Source: Chloroflexota bacterium (GTDB lineage: Bacteria > Chloroflexota > UBA11872 > VXOZ01). Taken from it: a stretch of 64,000 nt of DNA. Below the pieces are notes generated by a model that ran no database searches, was not told the DNA's origin, and was given only the letters and a program-made list of their open reading frames with translations. This document shows positions 59,596 to 64,000 of the stretch, piece after piece (the stretch's first letter is position 1; each line of letters opens with the position of its first letter). Made by a program: the position numbers and the translations under genes. Location of the stretch: assembly GCA_958295775.1 (NCBI GenBank), contig CATQHC010000006.1:84997-148996 (forward strand). The letters are read 5' to 3'.

Positions 59596-60849
59596 GTGGC
59601 AACAACAGCGCTCATAAACGGCAGAATCATCGATGGCAACGGCGGGCCGCCGGTGGATAACGGCGCTCTCCTCATCGTGGATAACCACATTGAAGCCGTA
59701 GGTACTGATTTGGATATCCCGCCGGATGCCCAGGTGATCGACGTTAAGGGTAGGAGTCTCCTGCCTGGCATGATGGACCTGCACGTGCACCTGCACGGGC
59801 CGTACCAAGCGCTGCAGAAGCTGCGCAAGTCGCTGCTGGCGGGGTTCACGACGATCGCGCACGTCGCCGGCACCATGCCGCCCGCCTCGACGGACTGTCG
59901 ACAGGCGATTGCGGACGGCTGGTTTCCGGAATGCGCCCGGCTGCTGGTCGGCGCGGTGGTGGACTGCACCAACGGTCATGTCCGCGGTCGCGTAGCGGAT
60001 GGTCCGTGGGAGGTGCGCAAGGCCGTGCGCGAGATGGTTCAGGCCAAAGCTGACTTCATCAAGACGGCCGCCAGCGGCGGCTTCTGGGCGGAGGACGAAG
60101 AGACCTGGTGGCTGGACTACACCCAGGAAGAGCTCGATGCCCTGGTGGACGAAGCCCACAGCGTCGGGCGGCTGGTGGTGGTGCACTGCCATACGCAACC
60201 GGGTCTGGACATGGCCATTCAAGCCGGCTGCGACCAGATTCACCACGGCGCGCTCATCGACGAGAAAGCCCTCAAAGGGATTCTGGAGAATGACCTCTTC
60301 TTCGTGCCGACTCTCCGCGTCACGTCGCGGCAGAATATGGCGATAAAGTACGGCGCAGGCCGCCCGTGGGAAACCCGCAAGATGGGCGAGGCTCACTATA
60401 TTCACCGTGAAGGAGTGCGCAAGGCACACCAAATGGGCGTGAAGATGGGTCTTGGCACGGACTGTCCGAGTACGCCGCCCTGGGACATCTGGGACAGCGG
60501 CTTTGAACTCCAGGAGTTCGTGGGCTGCGGTCTTAGCCCGCTGGAAGCCATCGGCGTGGCCACCAAGGGTTCCGCTGAAGCCATGAAGATCGACGATAGG
60601 CTCGGCACGTTGGAAAAGGGGAAGCTTGCCGACGTGGTTGTGGTGGACGGCGATCCTGCCAGCGACATCCAGGATGTGGTGAATTACGCCAATGTCCGCT
60701 ATGTCTTCAAGGAAGGTAGGCTCGCGGTGAGCAGAGATCCCGAACGTCCGGCAACCGCTCATCTGGAAACCTATCGGCGCGACTTCACCCCAATCGACGA
60801 GCGCTTCACCACCGACCCGGCTTGGGAAGCCGCGGCCGGCTTGGCGTAG
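59596..60849 (+). CDS. Amidohydrolase-superfamily enzyme (prolidase/imidazolonepropionase-like)
   Basis: A 417-residue TIM-barrel metal hydrolase. The ligand set is His63 and His65 in MDLHVHLHGPY, the candidate bridging lysine in DFIKTAASGGF, then VVHCHTQ, DQIHHGALID and Asp in GLGTDCPST. The small beta-sandwich is formed by the N- and C-terminal strands (GTLEKGKLADVVVVDGDP). It starts with GTG behind AAGGAG. Substrates in this subgroup include N-acyl and Xaa-Pro peptides. Confidence 0.87.
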   Translation: MATTALINGRIIDGNGGPPVDNGALLIVDNHIEAVGTDLDIPPDAQVIDVKGRSLLPGMMDLHVHLHGPYQALQKLRKSLLAGFTTIAHVAGTMPPASTDCRQAIADGWFPECARLLVGAVVDCTNGHVRGRVADGPWEVRKAVREMVQAKADFIKTAASGGFWAEDEETWWLDYTQEELDALVDEAHSVGRLVVVHCHTQPGLDMAIQAGCDQIHHGALIDEKALKGILENDLFFVPTLRVTSRQNMAIKYGAGRPWETRKMGEAHYIHREGVRKAHQMGVKMGLGTDCPSTPPWDIWDSGFELQEFVGCGLSPLEAIGVATKGSAEAMKIDDRLGTLEKGKLADVVVVDGDPASDIQDVVNYANVRYVFKEGRLAVSRDPERPATAHLETYRRDFTPIDERFTTDPAWEAAAGLA

Positions 60850-61212
60850 ATTGCGCAAAACCCCAAGTGCATACTTGGCAAAGAAGTGACGTTCAATTTG
60901 GCGGCAATACACTACATTGCGGCCAGTGTGCTTTCCTCCATTGCGCCCCATCCGTCACTTTAGCATTGCCATCGTCGACGCAGCCGCGCACTCCGACGCA
61001 GTCGCAGCCATCCGGTCCCCTCTCCTGGGGGAGAGGGTTAGGGTGAGGGCGAAAGAACCGACACATTGCAAACTTTGCTCGGCATACACCTAAAATTCGC
61101 CTTCACCATTCATACCATGGCATTGAATGCAGGAACTAAGGGTCAGACCAAGTATCTTGTCCAGCCTGATATGATTACGGGGCATGTTACATATGAAGAT
61201 TGAGGAGCGATC
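60850..61212. other. Intergenic region with a family A palindrome
   Basis: The element at 61016-61049 reads TCCCCTCTCCTGGGGGAGAG then GGTTAGGGTGAGGG, i.e. family A in reverse orientation. Nothing else was seen. Confidence 0.5.
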
Positions 61213-62523
61213 ATGGCGGACACATTGATGGCCGGTGGGGCGAAGGTGGCGATCACGCCGCCAATAGGAAGCGCATTCCAATCGAGCCGGGCGGACCTGC
61301 GGGTCGAGAGCGTGCTGCATGATCTCTACGCAACCGCGGTGGTGCTCAGCGACGGCGAGCAAAAGGCGGCGATTGTCGGGCTCGACGTGCTCGGCCTGGA
61401 TGCAACGTTGGTCAATGCCGTGCGGGAGCGCGTGGAACGGCAGTCGGGAATCCCCGGCGCCAGCGTTTTGATTAATGCCTCGCATAGTCACTTCGGACCG
61501 GCGATCATTCAGGCACTTCCCGACGAAATTGACGAGGCGTATTACCAGGGTTTGGTGCAATCCCTGGCCGACGCCGTCATCCGCGCCAACGCGGCTCTGG
61601 AACCGGTGGCGATGCGGGTGGGAGCTGCGGAAGGCAACTTCGCCATTAACCGGCGGCGCATGGAGAACGGCGAAGCCCAGTTAGCGCCGAACTATGACGG
61701 CATTGTAGACCAGCGCATCCGCGCCCTGCGCTTCGAGCGGCTGGATGGGACTGTTGTTGCTATTCTCTTCTCGGGCGCCTTTCATCCCACCGGCTACGCC
61801 TACCGCATGCCGGTGGTGAACGGCGATTACGTGGCTGCCGCCCGGCAGGAAATAGAGCGGCAGTTCGCCGAGCAGGGCGCGCCGGTGGTCGGCTTCCTGC
61901 AAGGCTGCGCGGGCAACATGCGCGTGCGCGTCATCGCGCCGGGCGGCACGCGCTTTCATCCCTGCTCCGGCGAGGAAATCGACACGCACGGCCGCGGCGT
62001 CGGCGCGCTCGCCGCCCGCGCTGCCCGCGAAGCCACCATGGTGGTCGGCTATCCCATCGGCGTAGCGCACGAGTTGGTGTCCCTGCCGCTGCAGGAGTCG
62101 CCCACTGAGGCTGACCTCGCGACCATGTGGGAAAAGGCTGGGGACCACTTCAACCAACTCTGGACCGATTCGATGTTGGCCCGCCTCCGGCGCGGCGAAG
62201 CGTTGCCGACGAGCGTCGACTTTCCCATCCAGGTCTTCCGCATCGGCGGCCTGTGGCTGGTGGGTCTGGGCGCTGAAGTCTTCTTGGAGATCGGCCTGCA
62301 GATCGAGGCGGCACTCATGGCCGACCACGTGGGCCAAGCAGCGTGGACGCTCGGCTACTCCAACGATACCCTGGGCTACGTCTGCACCGAGGCGTCCTAC
62401 GCCGAACGCGGCTACGAACCCACTCGCTCCCACCGGTTCTACCACCTGCCTGCCCCTTATCAGCCCCAGACCGAACATATCGTAGTGTCTGAGGCCCTCC
62501 GCATCACGCGGACGCTTGCATAG
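61213..62523 (+). CDS. Neutral/alkaline ceramidase-like (N-terminal domain) protein
   Basis: A 436-residue protein of the neutral/alkaline non-lysosomal ceramidase family. Matching blocks are AGGAKVAITPPIG at the N-terminus, INASHSHFGP (metal-binding histidines), SGAFHPTGY and FLQGCAGNMRVRV. The second domain of full ceramidases is missing, as in many bacterial members with unknown amide substrates. There is no signal peptide. GAGGAG lies before the ATG. Confidence 0.82.
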   Translation: MADTLMAGGAKVAITPPIGSAFQSSRADLRVESVLHDLYATAVVLSDGEQKAAIVGLDVLGLDATLVNAVRERVERQSGIPGASVLINASHSHFGPAIIQALPDEIDEAYYQGLVQSLADAVIRANAALEPVAMRVGAAEGNFAINRRRMENGEAQLAPNYDGIVDQRIRALRFERLDGTVVAILFSGAFHPTGYAYRMPVVNGDYVAAARQEIERQFAEQGAPVVGFLQGCAGNMRVRVIAPGGTRFHPCSGEEIDTHGRGVGALAARAAREATMVVGYPIGVAHELVSLPLQESPTEADLATMWEKAGDHFNQLWTDSMLARLRRGEALPTSVDFPIQVFRIGGLWLVGLGAEVFLEIGLQIEAALMADHVGQAAWTLGYSNDTLGYVCTEASYAERGYEPTRSHRFYHLPAPYQPQTEHIVVSEALRITRTLA

Positions 62524-62641
62524 GCGGGCCGCAGTTTAGATGGGTGCAATGGGAAGCTCCTCGGCGTTTTCTCCGAATGCAAGATGGTGATCATAACGTA
62601 GCTATTGGATTCAATCTCAATCGCAGTGGTTCCGAATAAAA

Positions 62642-62662
62642 GCCCTCTCCTGGGGGGGAGAG
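62642..62662. repeat. Family A palindrome, partial
   Basis: CCCTCTCCTGGGGGGGAGAGA, lacking the outer CCCTCACCC part. It sits next to the IS110 remnant. Confidence 0.55.
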
Positions 62663-62677
62663 AAACTGTCTTGGCTG

Positions 62678-63033
<356 letters not shown>

Positions 63034-63380
63034 GGCAAGGGTTTCTTGGGCGCTGCTAGAGTGGTGGGACTCGCAGGATCCCCTCTGCCCCACCTCCCCC
63101 CTTAGTGTTCCCGCAACAGTGAGATTAGTATCACGTAGGGGGCACGATATGTCGTGCCCCCTACACCTGCGTGCGCGTGGTTGCGGCGAATTCAACCCTC
63201 ACCCCGGCCCTCTCTCCCAGTCATGGGAGAGGGGGCTATCGGAGCGGCACGAGGGTCTAGCGGAGTTTGCCGAGACTGAGCAGGGGGCGTTGCGGAGCGA
63301 TGGGAGTTGGGCCGGCTCGGAATGGAGAACCGCGAGTTTTTCCGACGGTGCTCCTTATGTTGATCTGTAGCTAGGCCACC
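63034..63380. other. Intergenic region with family D and A palindromes
   Basis: A family D copy (63135-63164) and a family A copy (63195-63235) lie 30 bases apart. No gene is supported. Confidence 0.6.
63135..63235. repeat. Family D and family A palindromes
   Basis: GGGGGCACGATATGTCGTGC followed by CCCC, and CCCTCACCCCGGCCCTCTCT with ATGGGAGAGGGG. They match the copies at 39231 and 2117. Confidence 0.75.
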
Positions 63381-64000
63381 CTACGCCGCAGCCAGGGTGG
63401 CTTCCATGCGGCGGCCGAGGGCGGTGACGCCGAGGAGGAACACGGCGCAGATGGCGAAGCCGATGGCGAGGTCTACCCATACTTCGGCGAGGCCGGCGCC
63501 GCGGATGGCGATATCGAACAGCGGGGAGAGGAAGTAGTAGGTGGGGAAGACTTTCGCGATCCACTGGGGCAGGTTCGGCCAGATGAAGAAGACGACGGGC
63601 ACGAGCAGTACGATAGCGCCGGACTTCCAGATGGTATAGAGCGCTTTCGTATCTTTGGCGAAGGAGCCGAGCATCAGGCCGACCTCCACCGCCATGAGCG
63701 TCGCCAGCACGAGCACGAGCAGCAGCGCGGCGGTGTTGGTACCGAGCGCGCCGTTCAGCGCCAGGGTCACGACGCCGGTGGCCATGGCCAGGATGAAGCC
63801 CAATGCGCCCTTGCCGAGCAGGACGTCGCCCAAGCGGGTCGGCGTGACGAGCAGTGCGGTGAGCGTCCGTTTTTCCTTCTCTTCCACGAGACTAGTCGCC
63901 GGTGTCAAAGCCCCCGCAATGAGTACCGCCATGAGCACGATCAACGGCAGCAGGCGGGAGACGATGGGCACGGACTCGCCATCGCCGACGGTGATAGTTT
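63381..64000 (-). CDS. ABC-2 type transporter permease, 5' end outside window
   Basis: The C-terminal part of an ABC-2 membrane subunit with about five hydrophobic segments. The family signature is the cytoplasmic SLVEEKEKRTLTALLVTPTRLGD block after the first segments, then WKSGAIVLLVPVVFF and a C-terminal helix. The frame stays open to base 64000 (the first visible residues are TITVGDGES), so the gene continues beyond the window; the GTG near 63971 is not the true start. The matching ATPase is probably just upstream, out of view. The exported substrate is unknown. Confidence 0.85.
   Translation of the reverse strand, partial: TITVGDGESVPIVSRLLPLIVLMAVLIAGALTPATSLVEEKEKRTLTALLVTPTRLGDVLLGKGALGFILAMATGVVTLALNGALGTNTAALLLVLVLATLMAVEVGLMLGSFAKDTKALYTIWKSGAIVLLVPVVFFIWPNLPQWIAKVFPTYYFLSPLFDIAIRGAGLAEVWVDLAIGFAICAVFLLGVTALGRRMEATLAAA

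Overview
The window is about 60% G+C and gene-dense. It reads as ordinary bacterial chromosome from an uncultivated lineage. The best guess is Chloroflexota, with moderate confidence. The reasons are a single-membrane style gene set (RNase Y, SpoVS, a PASTA-domain protein, lipoprotein substrate-binding proteins with twin-arginine-like signals), an acpP-rnc-smc cluster, many amidohydrolases, dehydrogenases and ABC transporter parts, and intergenic regions full of short palindromic repeats. No rRNA, tRNA, CRISPR array or prophage was seen.

Layout. 1-651 is the 3' part of a DNA methyltransferase, followed by a Gfo/Idh/MocA-type oxidoreductase and an RraA-like protein. 3754-7238 is a LivG-LivF-LivH-LivM branched-chain amino-acid type ABC operon without its binding protein. 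7671-17426 is a minus-strand housekeeping block: fabF, accB, bioY, acpP, a FabG-like reductase, rnc, smc and a three-PASTA membrane protein. 17805-21260 holds a DadA-like FAD oxidoreductase and two tandem polysaccharide-deacetylase-fold proteins. 21425-23818 holds a decayed coiled-coil gene, spoVS and rny. 24133-27170 is a tandem pair of near-identical sugar-binding lipoproteins, each with its own terminator. 27435-29900 has an NAD(P)-type dehydrogenase whose leader has been triplicated as a ~107-bp repeat; the third repeat is split by a complete IS5-type element. 30006-31031 is a second Gfo/Idh/MocA enzyme.

31277-35119 is a three-gene membrane module resembling the L, K and N subunits of complex I or Hyf complexes, with no hydrophilic partners nearby. 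35301-44258 mixes UbiD, a KDPG-type aldolase, a DegT aminotransferase, an amidohydrolase, a D-threonine-aldolase-like enzyme, a small orphan gene, an HNH-like membrane protein behind a near-consensus promoter, and UbiX. 44421-46401 is a binding protein plus ATPase of a nitrate/taurine-type ABC system, without a permease. 46697-53458 is housekeeping: a SpoU methyltransferase, folB, a TlpA-like thioredoxin, a coiled-coil protein with nine exact-length 11-residue repeats, gyrA with an unusual quinolone-pocket sequence, and moaC. 53683-62523 is catabolic: two amidohydrolases, a metallophosphoesterase, an M19-like dipeptidase, another sugar-binding lipoprotein and a ceramidase-like protein. 62678-63033 joins an IS110 transposase remnant to a guaA remnant. 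The window ends inside an ABC-2 permease.

The catabolic genes suggest a heterotroph that takes up amino acids, sugars and organic acids. The fatty-acid genes with bioY and accB form one biosynthetic neighbourhood. The most novel-looking items are the HNH-membrane gene, the L/K/N module, the hendecad-repeat coiled-coil protein with its frameshifted relic, the IS5 insertion in a leader-derived repeat array, and at least six families of dispersed palindromes.
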